Assembly (NCBI RefSeq): GCF_004361815.1
Contig: NZ_SNWA01000001.1
Coordinates: 1 to 64,000, forward strand
DNA from: Paraburkholderia sp. BL10I2N1
GTDB taxonomy: Bacteria; Pseudomonadota; Gammaproteobacteria; Burkholderiales; Burkholderiaceae
DNA length: 64,000 nucleotides
Direction of reading: 5' to 3'
In this document: piece after piece, positions 24,837 to 33,258 of the stretch
How positions within the stretch are numbered: position 1 is the stretch's first letter
Layout: each line of letters starts with the position of its first letter
Program-made: the position numbers and the translations under genes
The notes under the pieces: model-generated
The model's database searches: none
What the model saw: the letters and a program-made list of their open reading frames with translations, nothing else
Told to the model about the DNA's origin: nothing

Positions 24837-26351
24837 ATGAAGGCCGATCTGATTGAGCGTTACGCGGCGAATTTGCACGGCGTGCTGTCGTGCTTTGACC
24901 GAATCCTGATCACGGGCACGCTGCCTGGCGCGTGCTACGCAGCGGGCATGACGAGTTTTCTGAACGCCAACGGCATTCGCCTATTCGACTACGCCAGGTT
25001 CGCCGAACCGCTGCGCGAACGCATCCGTGTGCGCGCGCAAGAGGTCTGCGCTGCCGCCGGCATCGAGATTGAGCACGTCAACAAGAGCCACATCCGCAAG
25101 GAAGATCTGGTGGCACGCGTGCTGCAGGGGCGTGGCGATGCACCCGGGCTGGTGCACGTCATCTCGGCGATGGAGGCCTGCCCGAGCTACAAGCCGTGGC
25201 ACGACAAGAGCAGCGGCAAGACCTACCTGCGCCCCGAGACGGGCAAGTGTCTGCACTACTACTTCTACTTCATCGATGACGAACTCGGGCTGTGCTACCT
25301 CAGGGTCCCGACCTGGGCACCGTTCGGCTTGCAGTTCTACTGCAATGGCCACGGCGCCGTGGCCCGTGCGCTCAAGCGCGAGGGCATCGGGTTCGTGCAG
25401 GCCGACAACGCCTTTTTGCGCATTGCCGATATGGACCGTGCACAGGCCATCGCCGACGCGCTGAGCCCCGATATGCTGCATGAGCGACTGGACCGCTACG
25501 CGCAGTGGCTGTGCCCGGTGCTCGACGTGTTCGGCCAGACCTACCACTGGAGCCTGCGGCAGGCCGAGTATTCCACTGACCTGATGTTCCGCAGCCAACA
25601 GACGCTGGTGCCGCTGTACGACGTGCTGTCGCGTCAGGCGGTGCTGGCCGCGCACGCCGGGAAAGTAGCCGGCTTCCTGGGCAAGAAGGTCACGCCGCAA
25701 TTGGCGCAGGAGATCGGCTCGCGGCTGTCCACCCGCATCGAGGGACGCTGCATCAAGCACCATATGGGCGTTGCCAGCGTCAAGGTTTACGACAAGTTCT
25801 CCCATGTGTTGCGGATAGAAACCACCATCAACGACGTGAGCTTCTTCAAACACCACCGCAAGGTGGAACACAGGAATGGCCAAAGCACCTACGAACTCGC
25901 AGCGTTGAGGAAAACCATCTACAGCCTGTTCGACCTGCGCGAGATCATGCTGGGCTGCAACCAGCGCTACCTCGCGTTTTTGTCGAGTCTGGATGACCCC
26001 AGCGCAGGTGAGCGCGACCTTCAACGTTTGAGCCAGTCCCGCGTGGGCAGTAATGAGCGCAGGGTCAAAGGACTCAACTTCTTCAACGGCGGCGAGCAAG
26101 CACTGCTGCGTGCCTTGCAGCGCGGCGAGTTCAACGTGCATGGCCTGCGCCGTGCCGATCTGGCCAGGCATGTGGACATGAGCGCCCCGGTGCTGTCCCG
26201 ACAGCTCTCGCGACTGCGCACACTCGGCTTGATCAAGAAGGTGGCCCATACCTACCGCTACTACCTCACGCGTCTGGGCCGTGCCGCCATCGCTGCTGCC
26301 TGTTCTCTCACCCGTTTCAACATCGTTCCAATTCTGGCCGCAGCACACTGA
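24837..26351 (+). CDS. Conserved 504-residue protein with MarR-like C-terminus, probable mobile gene
   Basis: The N-terminal 420 residues are well-ordered sequence of no named function (RYAANLHGVLSCFDRILITG; HDKSSGKTYLRPETGKCLHY; IKHHMGVASVKVYDKFSHVL; LRIETTINDVSFFKHHRKVE). Residues about 430-490 form a winged helix (ADLARHVDMSAPVLSRQLSR, then LIKKVAHTYRYYLTRLG), which is why such proteins are usually labelled MarR regulators. From memory, near-identical copies occur across unrelated bacteria and near insertion sequences, which fits a selfish gene better than a regulator. The segment KVYDKFSHVLRIETT is reminiscent of replication initiators. No neighbour shares an operon with it. Confidence 0.7.
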   Translation: MKADLIERYAANLHGVLSCFDRILITGTLPGACYAAGMTSFLNANGIRLFDYARFAEPLRERIRVRAQEVCAAAGIEIEHVNKSHIRKEDLVARVLQGRGDAPGLVHVISAMEACPSYKPWHDKSSGKTYLRPETGKCLHYYFYFIDDELGLCYLRVPTWAPFGLQFYCNGHGAVARALKREGIGFVQADNAFLRIADMDRAQAIADALSPDMLHERLDRYAQWLCPVLDVFGQTYHWSLRQAEYSTDLMFRSQQTLVPLYDVLSRQAVLAAHAGKVAGFLGKKVTPQLAQEIGSRLSTRIEGRCIKHHMGVASVKVYDKFSHVLRIETTINDVSFFKHHRKVEHRNGQSTYELAALRKTIYSLFDLREIMLGCNQRYLAFLSSLDDPSAGERDLQRLSQSRVGSNERRVKGLNFFNGGEQALLRALQRGEFNVHGLRRADLARHVDMSAPVLSRQLSRLRTLGLIKKVAHTYRYYLTRLGRAAIAAACSLTRFNIVPILAAAH

Positions 26352-26382
26352 AGTCTTCTCACAAATCGCGAAGACTTAACTT
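26351..26382 (+). terminator. Rho-independent terminator-like hairpin
   Basis: AAGTCTTC (26351-26358) pairs with GAAGACTT (26370-26377) and is followed by AACTTTTT. It begins in the stop codon of the 504-residue gene, so it is probably the transcript end, or the conserved right edge of that element. Confidence 0.55.
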
Positions 26383-26525
26383 TTTAGTTACTAGACACGA
26401 ACCCATCGCACCTTGAACTCATATCGCTCAAACGGACCGCCTGAATTCGCCGAGGAAATGTGTAATAGTGCGATGGGAATGCCCTGGTGACAGATACCGA
26501 AGGACGGTTCCCGGCCAGCGCTGGA

Positions 26526-27122
26526 CTATTGCACCGCAGGGATGACGTCCCCGGTCATGTCACCGCCCAGGCTGCGCTTGTATGCCTGTGCCACTACTGC
26601 CGCCGGCACTCCGTTCGCAGGGTCCCGTCCCATGGACGCGAGCGTCTCGGCAATCCAACCGGGGCTGACGGTGTTCACGCGCGCCTTGCCTCGCAATTCG
26701 AGCGCTGCGGACCGGGTAAATGCCTCCACACCGGCGTTCACAACGCTCACTGCGGCGCTGCCCTCCATTGGCTGCTGGGCGAGGACACCGCTGGTGAGGG
26801 TAAGCGAGCCACCTTGGGACACGTGGCCGACTGAGCACCGAACGAGATTGACCTGGCCCATCAGCTTGTTTTTAAGGCTAAACGCGAAGTCCTCATCTGA
26901 CAGTGCGCCCAAGGGAGCGAATTTCGCTGCGCCGGCTACGCAAATCACAGCATCAATCGTGCCGACTTTGGAGTACATCGATTCGATGGACGCCTTGTCC
27001 GATATATCTACGCTTATGGCAGAGCCTTTTCGGCTTGCCGTAATCACCTCGTGCTCCGGCGAAAGTAGCTGAACAATCTCTCTTCCGATTAAACCCGTTG
27101 CGCCAACGACCAGTACTCGCAT
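26526..27122 (-). CDS. Short-chain dehydrogenase/reductase
   Basis: A 198-residue classical-type SDR starting at ATG 27122 behind AGGAGGG. It has VVGATGLIG, an unusual GxxGxxG-like cofactor loop, then SRKGSAISVDISD, VICVAGAAKF in place of NNAG, LTLTSGVLA with the Ser, and VNTVSPGWIAETL. The catalytic Tyr of YxxxK is not obvious: the equivalent region reads SAAVSVVNAGVEAFTRSAAL, so the Tyr and Lys are replaced by other residues. Substrate unknown; activity doubtful. It is a single gene on the minus strand. Confidence 0.85.
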   Translation of the reverse strand: MRVLVVGATGLIGREIVQLLSPEHEVITASRKGSAISVDISDKASIESMYSKVGTIDAVICVAGAAKFAPLGALSDEDFAFSLKNKLMGQVNLVRCSVGHVSQGGSLTLTSGVLAQQPMEGSAAVSVVNAGVEAFTRSAALELRGKARVNTVSPGWIAETLASMGRDPANGVPAAVVAQAYKRSLGGDMTGDVIPAVQ

Positions 27123-27376
27123 ATGCCCTCCTGAAGTCTGCAGCAAGCGGCCCGCAGCGTCGGGAGCGACGAACTCCCTATGCCGCGATGCCTGGGAAAC
27201 GACGCTGATATCGTACTGCTAGCGGGCGAGGCGCGCGGGGGCTTGTTCGAAAGCTAGACCCGAGCTGTGAGATGCTTCGCTCGCGCTTCGATGGGCTGTC
27301 GCCGGCGCCGCAACCGAAGCCGTGCCAATGTCCGTTGCTCCAAACTTCCAAGTGGCGTTTGCCTTCGCACGTCCGC
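27123..27376. other. Intergenic DNA beside a decayed chromate-transporter gene
   Basis: No supportable gene; open frames continue from the chrA remnant but no longer resemble the transporter. Confidence 0.4.
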
Positions 27377-27585
27377 GAGTCAGGGCCAGATAGAACCATG
27401 CAGCAGTTCAACGCGTGCAGAAGCCGCTTCTCGGAAATCCAGCGTTTCCGCTCGACGAGGTCCTGATGCATGATGGCAACCTGTCATGCGGGACCGCCAA
27501 AGCTGATGACGCCAAGGCGAAGCCAATACCACAACGCCTGCCAGAAGCTGACTGACTCGGCCGGTGTCTCTCGAGTGATACTCAT
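27377..27585 (-). pseudogene. Chromate transporter (ChrA) 5' remnant
   Basis: On the minus strand ATG 27585 opens MSITRETPAESVSFWQALWY, then WLRLGVISFGGPA, then a TGA where ChrA has Gly, then [20 protein letters not shown] and [16 protein letters not shown]. This is the N-terminus of a long-chain ChrA proton/chromate antiporter, including the signature FGGPA(G)Q. The internal stop and the loss of everything after the LPGP-like motif make it a dead fragment of about 70 codons. Confidence 0.7.
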
Positions 27586-27807
27586 CGCATTCTCGTGCGC
27601 TAGCTGACTGGGTTCCATGCAAAGCTCCGGCTCAACTTATGAACCTGCGCCCCTCGGCCGCGTACAAGAGGTGACAGCGCGAACCGAGTGGCAATGATAG
27701 TTATGTCATCTCGTCCGCGCGGACGGCCATCGGCGCACCGACGTTTACTGTTTTTACCGATGCCTTGGGGCGGCACGCTTTTCGGCTGCGGCAAAGTGCG
27801 CGAGTAG
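27586..27807. other. Intergenic DNA, nothing recognised
   Basis: No supportable frame between the chrA remnant and the next gene. Confidence 0.4.
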
Positions 27808-28053
27808 TTACTCGAGCACGCGACTCATTTCGGTCAGTAAGTCGTCGTCGCTCAGGCCGCGCTCTCTTGCCCCTGTCATGACGGCCTCGAATCCTGCCAC
27901 TTCCGGAACGATGAGGCCGCCGACATCGAGCGACTGAACCATGCTCGCGAGTCCGGCCATGCCCGGTTCGTCATCGACGCCGAAACTGGCAGTGGGCACA
28001 TCAAAGTCACTCGGTCGTTGATGTTTGAGAACGGCGGCCAGCTGGTCGTGCAC
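27808..28053 (-). CDS. Small hypothetical protein
   Basis: An 81-residue acidic protein starting at GTG 28053 behind ACGGAGG (MHDQLAAVLKHQRPSDFDVP). It has alternating helices (SLDVGGLIVPEVAGFEAVMT; ARERGLSDDDLLTEMSRVLE) and no membrane segment. No family recognised. It is the last accessory gene before the core region. Confidence 0.5.
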   Translation of the reverse strand: MHDQLAAVLKHQRPSDFDVPTASFGVDDEPGMAGLASMVQSLDVGGLIVPEVAGFEAVMTGARERGLSDDDLLTEMSRVLE

Positions 28054-28098
28054 ATCGCCTCCGTAAGGCCGGTGCCGGACTATCGGACGGGAGCTTGG

Positions 28099-28587
28099 CT
28101 ACACGGAGTGGCTCAGGCGGCGAAACCTGGAGAAGAGGCAGTGAGAAAAGTCGGATGTGCTGTTCATCTTCTTTACTAACGAACGTTGGTTGACCATCCA
28201 GTCGGCGGTATCGAAGAACGAATGCAGCAGTCGCTCGCGCAGTGCCTCGGAGAGCCCGACGTCTTCCATTGCCCACGCCATGCAGCGCAGCCACTGGTCG
28301 CGCTCGCCCGAGGCGATCGTAAACGGCAGATGCCGCGCCCGCAGACGCGGATGGCCAAAGCGGCTGATGTAGTGATCCGGGCCGCCCAGCCAACCGCACA
28401 GGAACCAGAAGAACTTGTCGCGCGAGCCTTCGAGCGTCGGCGGATGCAGCGCATGGATGCCGGCGAAATCCGGCTCGAGGTCCATCAGGTCGTAAAAACG
28501 GTCGACGAGTTCGCGCACGCGCGCCTCGCCGCCCACGAGTTCGAAGGCCGTCGGTTGCGCCGGCGCTTCGTCGATTGGATCGCTCAT
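28099..28587 (-). CDS. Group II truncated haemoglobin with altered C-terminus
   Basis: A haem-binding globin of the YjbI/GlbO type. FELVGGEARVRELVDRFYDL opens the fold; KFFWFLCGWLGGPDHYISRF, HPRLRARHLPF with the proximal His region, and WLRCMAWAMEDVGL follow. Such proteins normally end soon after FFDTADWM; here the frame continues for about 33 residues (VNQRSLVKKMNSTSDFSHCL...) that do not belong to the family. The original stop was probably lost at the accessory-core junction near 28190. The globin core is complete. I use ATG 28587; a TTG at 28599 is in frame. Confidence 0.85.
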   Translation of the reverse strand: MSDPIDEAPAQPTAFELVGGEARVRELVDRFYDLMDLEPDFAGIHALHPPTLEGSRDKFFWFLCGWLGGPDHYISRFGHPRLRARHLPFTIASGERDQWLRCMAWAMEDVGLSEALRERLLHSFFDTADWMVNQRSLVKKMNSTSDFSHCLFSRFRRLSHSV

Positions 28588-28614
28588 ACGTGAAGACAAA
28601 AGAGATTCGAAAAA

Positions 28615-31200
28615 TCAGGCATCGCGCAACGACTGCAAGGCCGGGCGTGTCAATACGTGGCGCAGACTCAACCACCCGCCGACGCCCGCGCAGGCGATGC
28701 CGGCGGCCACGCCAACCGGCAGCATCCACGGGTCGAACTCGAGATGAAACTCGAAGACGCGCGTGGCAAGCACCCAGCCGATCGCCTGCGCGCCGAGCGC
28801 CGCCATCAGCCCGGCGAGCGCGCCGACCGCAACGAATTCCGCCACCTGCACCGCCCGCACCTGCCGGTGCGACGCGCCCAGCGCGCGCAGCAGCGCGGAT
28901 TCTCGCATACGCTCGTCGCGTGTGCCGGCGAGCGCGGCGTACAGCACCAGCACACCCGCCGCGAGCGTGAAGGCGAACAGGAACTGCACCGCGCCGATCA
29001 CCTGCACCAGCACGCGCTGCACCTGAGCCAGGATCGGGCCGGTATCGATCGCCGTGAGGTTCGGATACTCGGCGATCAGGCCATCGATCGCCGTGCGCCT
29101 GTCCGGCGGCAAATGGAAGCTCGTGATGAACGTCGCTGGAAAATCCTGCAACGCTGCGGGCGGCATCAGCACGAAGAAGTTGACCTTGAACGAGCCCCAG
29201 TCGAGCTTGCGCACGCTCGTGACGGGTGCGTCGACCTGCAGACCGGTCACATCGAAGCGCAGCATATCGCCCGGCTTGACGTTGATCAGCTTGGCGAGAC
29301 CCTGCTCGATCGAGATCTGCGGCTTCGTTGTGTCGCCGTACCAGTTGCCCGCTTCGATCCGGTTGTCGTCGGGCAGGCTCACCGTGTACGACAGGTTGAA
29401 TTCGCGGTCCACGAGGCGTCGCGCATCCTCGCTACTGTACGAATCCGGATTGACCGGCTTGCCGTTGATCGCGATCAGGCGGCCGCGCACCATCGGCGAC
29501 AGCTCCGCGCCGGCCAAGCCATGCGCGCCCAGGTATTGCGTGACCACGTCGCGCTGATCGGGCTGGATGTCGATGATGAACTCGTTGGGCGCATCGGGCG
29601 GCGTCGATTTGCGCCATCCTTGGACCAGATCGTTGCGCGTCATCGCGATCAGCAGGAGGCACATCAGGCCGATGCCGAGCGCCGTGATCTGCAGCGCACT
29701 GGCGCTGCTGCGGCGTTCGAGCGAAGCGAGCGCATAGCGCCAGCCGATACCGGCATTCACACGCTCGCTGCGCACGAGCCGCGAGGCACCCCACAGCGCA
29801 AGCCGTGCGATGACGGCGAATACGAGCAGCCCACCCGCGAAGCCGCCCGCTACGATGCCCCCGAGCTTCAACTCGCCCGCCGCGACAATCAGGAGCGCCG
29901 CGAACAGCACGATACCGAGCGCGTAGGCCGCCCACGCGGTGCGCCCCTCTTCGCCCCACTCGCGACGCAGCACACGCACCGGGGGCACGCGCGTCAGCGG
30001 CAACAGCGGTGGCATCGCGAAGCCGAGCAGCAGCACAAGGCCCGCCGCAACGCCTTCGACAGCGGGCCATACGGTCGGCCAGGGCAGCACCACATCGATC
30101 AGACTGCCAAGCCATGCGAGCAGCGCAAGATGCCCCGCAAAGCCAAGCGCGACACCGGCTACGCCGCCCGTCACACCGAGCGCGACGAATTCGAGCGTGA
30201 ACAGCGAGCGCAGCGTCTTCTGACTGACGCCGAGGCAGCGCATCGCGGCACAGCCGTCGAGATGCCGGCGCATGAAGCGATGCGCGGTCATCGCGATGGC
30301 GACCGCGGCAAGCAGCGCGGTCAGCAGCGAAACGAGCGTGAGGAAGTGGCTTGCGCGATCGAGCGTCTGACGCACCTGCGGCTGGCCTTCCTGTAGTGAC
30401 TCGAGCGCGACGCCGCGCATCTTGCCGCCGTCCACGCGCGTGTGCGACCACGCTGCGAATTTCGCTACGGCTTCGTCCGGTCCTGCCACCAGCAGCCGGT
30501 AGGTGACACGACTGCCATAAGCAATCAGGCCGGTCGACGCGAGGTCATCGGCATTGAGCATCAGGCGCGGCGAGAAATTGACGAACGCGAAGCCGCGATC
30601 CAGTTCGCGGGTGATGATCGCGCCGATCGTGAAGGTCCGGCTACCCACCTTCACCGCGTCGCCGACGTGCAGCTTCAGCGAATCGAGCAGTTCCTGATCG
30701 CCCCACACGACGCCCTTCGGCGGAATCGCGTCGGCGGGACGATCCGGCGCACCGGGCGCCGTTGCGATGCGCAGCGCGCCACGCAACGGATAACCGGCCG
30801 ACACCGCCTTTAGCGCCGCAAGGCGCGACACCGGCTGCGCTACGGTCGAACTGATCATGCTGGGGAAAATGGCGGTGGTCGCCGTGTGGAGATCGAGCGC
30901 CTGGGCCTGCTGGCTGAACTGCGGATCGACGGGATGATCGGCGCGCACGATGAAATCGGCGGCGATCATGCGCCGCGCATCCCGTTCGAGCCCTTGATGC
31001 AGCCGGTCCGCGAGGAAGCCTACGCTGGCGAGCGCCGCCACCGCAAGCACCAGCGCGAGCAGCAGCATGGACAGCTCGCCTGCGCGCCAGTCGCGCAGCG
31101 TCATGCGCCCGGCCTGCGCGAGAAGATCAGACAGCGTGAAGCGGCGGGCCGTCCTCGCTTGCTGCGAGACACGCACCGAAACATTCAAGCGATCACTCAA
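28615..31200 (-). CDS. FtsX-type ABC transporter permease (YbbP-like)
   Basis: An inner-membrane permease of about 861 residues with the layout of two FtsX/MacB repeats: an N-terminal membrane helix (MLLLALVLAVAALASVGFLA), a large periplasmic domain (FIVRADHPVDPQFSQQAQAL...), a central helix bundle (LVSLLTALLAAVAIAMTAHR and following), a second periplasmic domain, and a C-terminal bundle ending RHVLTRPALQSLRDA. Start: TTG 31200 overlaps the upstream stop as TTGA; GTG codons slightly downstream are alternatives. Relatives work with a YbbA-type ATPase, which is not in the window. It is likely cotranscribed with the DUF4126 gene. Confidence 0.88.
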   Translation of the reverse strand: MSDRLNVSVRVSQQARTARRFTLSDLLAQAGRMTLRDWRAGELSMLLLALVLAVAALASVGFLADRLHQGLERDARRMIAADFIVRADHPVDPQFSQQAQALDLHTATTAIFPSMISSTVAQPVSRLAALKAVSAGYPLRGALRIATAPGAPDRPADAIPPKGVVWGDQELLDSLKLHVGDAVKVGSRTFTIGAIITRELDRGFAFVNFSPRLMLNADDLASTGLIAYGSRVTYRLLVAGPDEAVAKFAAWSHTRVDGGKMRGVALESLQEGQPQVRQTLDRASHFLTLVSLLTALLAAVAIAMTAHRFMRRHLDGCAAMRCLGVSQKTLRSLFTLEFVALGVTGGVAGVALGFAGHLALLAWLGSLIDVVLPWPTVWPAVEGVAAGLVLLLGFAMPPLLPLTRVPPVRVLRREWGEEGRTAWAAYALGIVLFAALLIVAAGELKLGGIVAGGFAGGLLVFAVIARLALWGASRLVRSERVNAGIGWRYALASLERRSSASALQITALGIGLMCLLLIAMTRNDLVQGWRKSTPPDAPNEFIIDIQPDQRDVVTQYLGAHGLAGAELSPMVRGRLIAINGKPVNPDSYSSEDARRLVDREFNLSYTVSLPDDNRIEAGNWYGDTTKPQISIEQGLAKLINVKPGDMLRFDVTGLQVDAPVTSVRKLDWGSFKVNFFVLMPPAALQDFPATFITSFHLPPDRRTAIDGLIAEYPNLTAIDTGPILAQVQRVLVQVIGAVQFLFAFTLAAGVLVLYAALAGTRDERMRESALLRALGASHRQVRAVQVAEFVAVGALAGLMAALGAQAIGWVLATRVFEFHLEFDPWMLPVGVAAGIACAGVGGWLSLRHVLTRPALQSLRDA

Positions 31201-31808
31201 TCGTGCCGGCTCCTTGCGAGGCGCGACACCATGTGGTTCGCCATGCCGCGAAAACCGCCCTGCACGCCTCGCCACAGACGCGGCAGCGCCCACGCGGCCG
31301 CCATCAGAAAACCGATCAGGAGCAGCAGGAACAGGAACGGCAAGAACAGCGCAAGCAGCAGCCCGCCGAACACCAGCCCATCCTCCGCCGACGACGCTAT
31401 CACGTTCGACACCGGTTCTGGCGACAGGTTGATGAGCGCCCGCGTCCCAGCCTTTGCGAGATGGGCCGTGCCTGCGAGCGTACCGCCGGCGAGCGCGGCG
31501 ACGGTCAGCAGCGCCGGATCGGCGTGGCCGAGCGCGCCGACGGCGAGCATCGCGCCGGCAGGAATGCGGATGAAGGTATGGATCGCGTCCCACAGCGAAT
31601 CGACCGCGGGAATCTTGTCGGCGAGGAATTCGGCGACGGTGAGCACGGCCGCCGCGCCGATGACCCACGGCGACGACAGCACGGAAAGCGTAGCAGGAAG
31701 ATGGATGAGGCCGAGGCGTTCGAACACGCCGGCGAGCAGCACCGTCAGATAGAGGCGAAGGCCGCTGCCCCATGCGAGGCCCGCTGCAAGCGAAAGTGGT
31801 TCAAGCAT
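31197..31808 (-). CDS. DUF4126 family membrane protein
   Basis: A 203-residue inner-membrane protein starting at ATG 31808 behind TGGAGG. It begins LEPLSLAAGLAWGSGLRLYL, contains LADKIPAVDSLWDAIHTFIR, the family hallmark, and several hydrophobic helices, and ends in a basic tail (RLARSRHD). Function is unknown. It lies directly upstream of, and overlaps by 4 bp, the FtsX-type permease. Confidence 0.85.
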   Translation of the reverse strand: MLEPLSLAAGLAWGSGLRLYLTVLLAGVFERLGLIHLPATLSVLSSPWVIGAAAVLTVAEFLADKIPAVDSLWDAIHTFIRIPAGAMLAVGALGHADPALLTVAALAGGTLAGTAHLAKAGTRALINLSPEPVSNVIASSAEDGLVFGGLLLALFLPFLFLLLLIGFLMAAAWALPRLWRGVQGGFRGMANHMVSRLARSRHD

Positions 31809-32112
31809 TGCTGCCTCCAGGTGCACTGCGTGCGCCCTGCGGGGCGCACCGCACGTGCCACACACCCTGCACGCACCGCAGTGACAACAGGCACGACGGA
31901 CGCAACGGCGGCACGATGACGGTCTCGCTGCGCCGATCGGTCGTGTCAGACCCCAAGCGACGCCAGACCAGCCGCACGAGCTATTTTGAGACTGGATCCG
32001 GCTTCATTATAGCCACGTTGATTCGCAGTCCGCTGAATCTCTCGCGTTCGAACCTTCGAGACATTGGCGGGTGCGGCGGACCGGCCAGCCCGCGTAGTGC
32101 TCAGTGCCCCGC
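31809..32112. other. Intergenic stretch of 304 bp
   Basis: No gene seen. It holds the promoter side of the DUF4126 gene and the 3' side of sugE; no clear terminator hairpin was found. Confidence 0.4.
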
Positions 32113-32433
32113 TCAATGCCCCGAAGAAAGCTTGAGCCCGACCAGCCCGACGACGATCAGCGCCGCGCTGGCGACGCGCGCCAGCGTCAGCGCTTCGCCC
32201 ATCATGACAATGCCAAAAATGAATGCGCCGACCGCGCCGATCCCCGTCCAGACGGCGTAAGCCGTGCCGAGCGGCAACTGGCGCATGGCCATCGCGAGCA
32301 GGATGAAACTGCCGAGCGCGGTCACCACCGTGAATGCCGATGGCCAGAAACGGGTGAAACCTTCGGAAGACTTGAGACCGGCCGCCCACGCGACTTCGAG
32401 CAAACCGGCGATCAATAGAAGAATCCAGGACAC
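32113..32433 (-). CDS. sugE: Guanidinium exporter SugE (Gdx), SMR family
   Basis: A 106-residue proton-coupled guanidinium exporter of the small multidrug resistance family. It has four membrane helices and the conserved Glu in [20 protein letters not shown]; other family motifs are [20 protein letters not shown] and [19 protein letters not shown] choose GTG 32433 (GGAGGTCCCC directly upstream), which gives the family's usual start and length; an ATG at 32445 overlaps the ribosome site. The gene is controlled by the guanidine-II riboswitch at 32455-32496, which confirms the substrate assignment. Confidence 0.93.
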   Translation of the reverse strand: MSWILLLIAGLLEVAWAAGLKSSEGFTRFWPSAFTVVTALGSFILLAMAMRQLPLGTAYAVWTGIGAVGAFIFGIVMMGEALTLARVASAALIVVGLVGLKLSSGH

Positions 32434-32454
32434 GGGGACCTCCATGGGTTAGAT

Positions 32455-32496
32455 GGGGCCGTCCCCGATGAATCGAACGTGCAAGGTCGTCCTTAC
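32455..32496 (-). promoter_or_regulatory. Guanidine-II (mini-ykkC) riboswitch
   Basis: Read on the minus strand there are two hairpins with ACGR loops: GTAAGG-ACGA-CCTTGC (32481-32496) and GGGG-ACGG-CCCC (32455-32466), separated by a short spacer. That is the complete definition of the mini-ykkC guanidine-II class. GGGGAC of the second hairpin can instead pair with GTCCCC at 32439-32434, next to the sugE ribosome site; guanidinium binding would free that site. The alternative pairing is my inference. Confidence 0.88.
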
Positions 32497-32559
32497 AGCG
32501 TCACTATCATATCAAATCGATTTAGTTGGGCTCGCGTGCCATATCGCCGGGCATATATC

Positions 32560-33258
32560 TCAGAGCGCGCCGACCAGCCGGTAGCCGACCCCGGTTTCGG
32601 TCACGATGTGCTCTGGCTGCGCCGGATCGCGTTCCAGTTTCTGCCGCAGATGCGCCATGTAGATGCGCAGATAGTGATGGCTTTCGACATGCGACGGCCC
32701 CCAGACGTCGCGCAGCAACTGGCGGTGCGTCAGCACACGGCCGGCGTGACGGACGAGCGTCGCCAGCAGCCGGTATTCGATCGGCGTCAGATGAACCGCC
32801 ACGCCGTCGCGCGAAACCTGTCGCAGCGCCAGATCGACTGTGACCGCGCCGAACTGCACCTGCGGCGAATCGTTCGCGCCGCCCTGGTTGCGGCGGCGCA
32901 TGTGCGCGCGAATCCGCGCGAGCAATTCCGACACGCCGAACGGCTTGGTCAGGTAGTCGTCGGCGCCGGCGTCCAGCGCGGCGACTTTCTCGGTTTCCTG
33001 GGTGCGCGCCGACAACACGATGATCGGCAGATCGCTCCAGCCGCGCAGTTCGCGGATCACGTCGAGGCCGTCGGTGTCCGGCAGGCCGAGATCGACGATC
33101 ACCAGATCGGGTTTGCGCGTCGCGGCTTCGACGAGTCCCTGCTTGCCGGTTTCCGCGTCATGAACCGCGATGCCCTCGCCTTCCAGCGACGCGCGCACAA
33201 AACGCCGGATCTGTTTTTCGTCTTCGATCAGTACGACGGTAATGCTCGGGTCACTCAT
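32560..33258 (-). CDS. kdpE: KdpE response regulator
   Basis: A 232-residue OmpR-type regulator that activates kdpFABC when potassium is low. The receiver domain shows the acidic pair (LIEDEKQ), phosphoacceptor Asp in VIVDLGLPDTDG, and the Lys in DYLTKPFG. The C-terminal winged helix has LTPIEYRLLATLVRHAGRVL and TETGVGYRLVG. The start at ATG 33258 overlaps the kdpD stop by 8 bp, so kdpD and kdpE are translationally coupled. A longer in-frame ORF upstream is an artefact of the overlapping kdpD. Confidence 0.96.
   Translation of the reverse strand: MSDPSITVVLIEDEKQIRRFVRASLEGEGIAVHDAETGKQGLVEAATRKPDLVIVDLGLPDTDGLDVIRELRGWSDLPIIVLSARTQETEKVAALDAGADDYLTKPFGVSELLARIRAHMRRRNQGGANDSPQVQFGAVTVDLALRQVSRDGVAVHLTPIEYRLLATLVRHAGRVLTHRQLLRDVWGPSHVESHHYLRIYMAHLRQKLERDPAQPEHIVTETGVGYRLVGAL

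Noticed and set aside
24981..26348. 455-codon minus-strand frame opposite the 504-residue gene
   Set aside because: Antisense shadow; the plus-strand product has coherent conserved sequence.
28657..30396. 579-codon plus-strand frame opposite the FtsX-type permease
   Set aside because: Antisense shadow with no recognisable motif.
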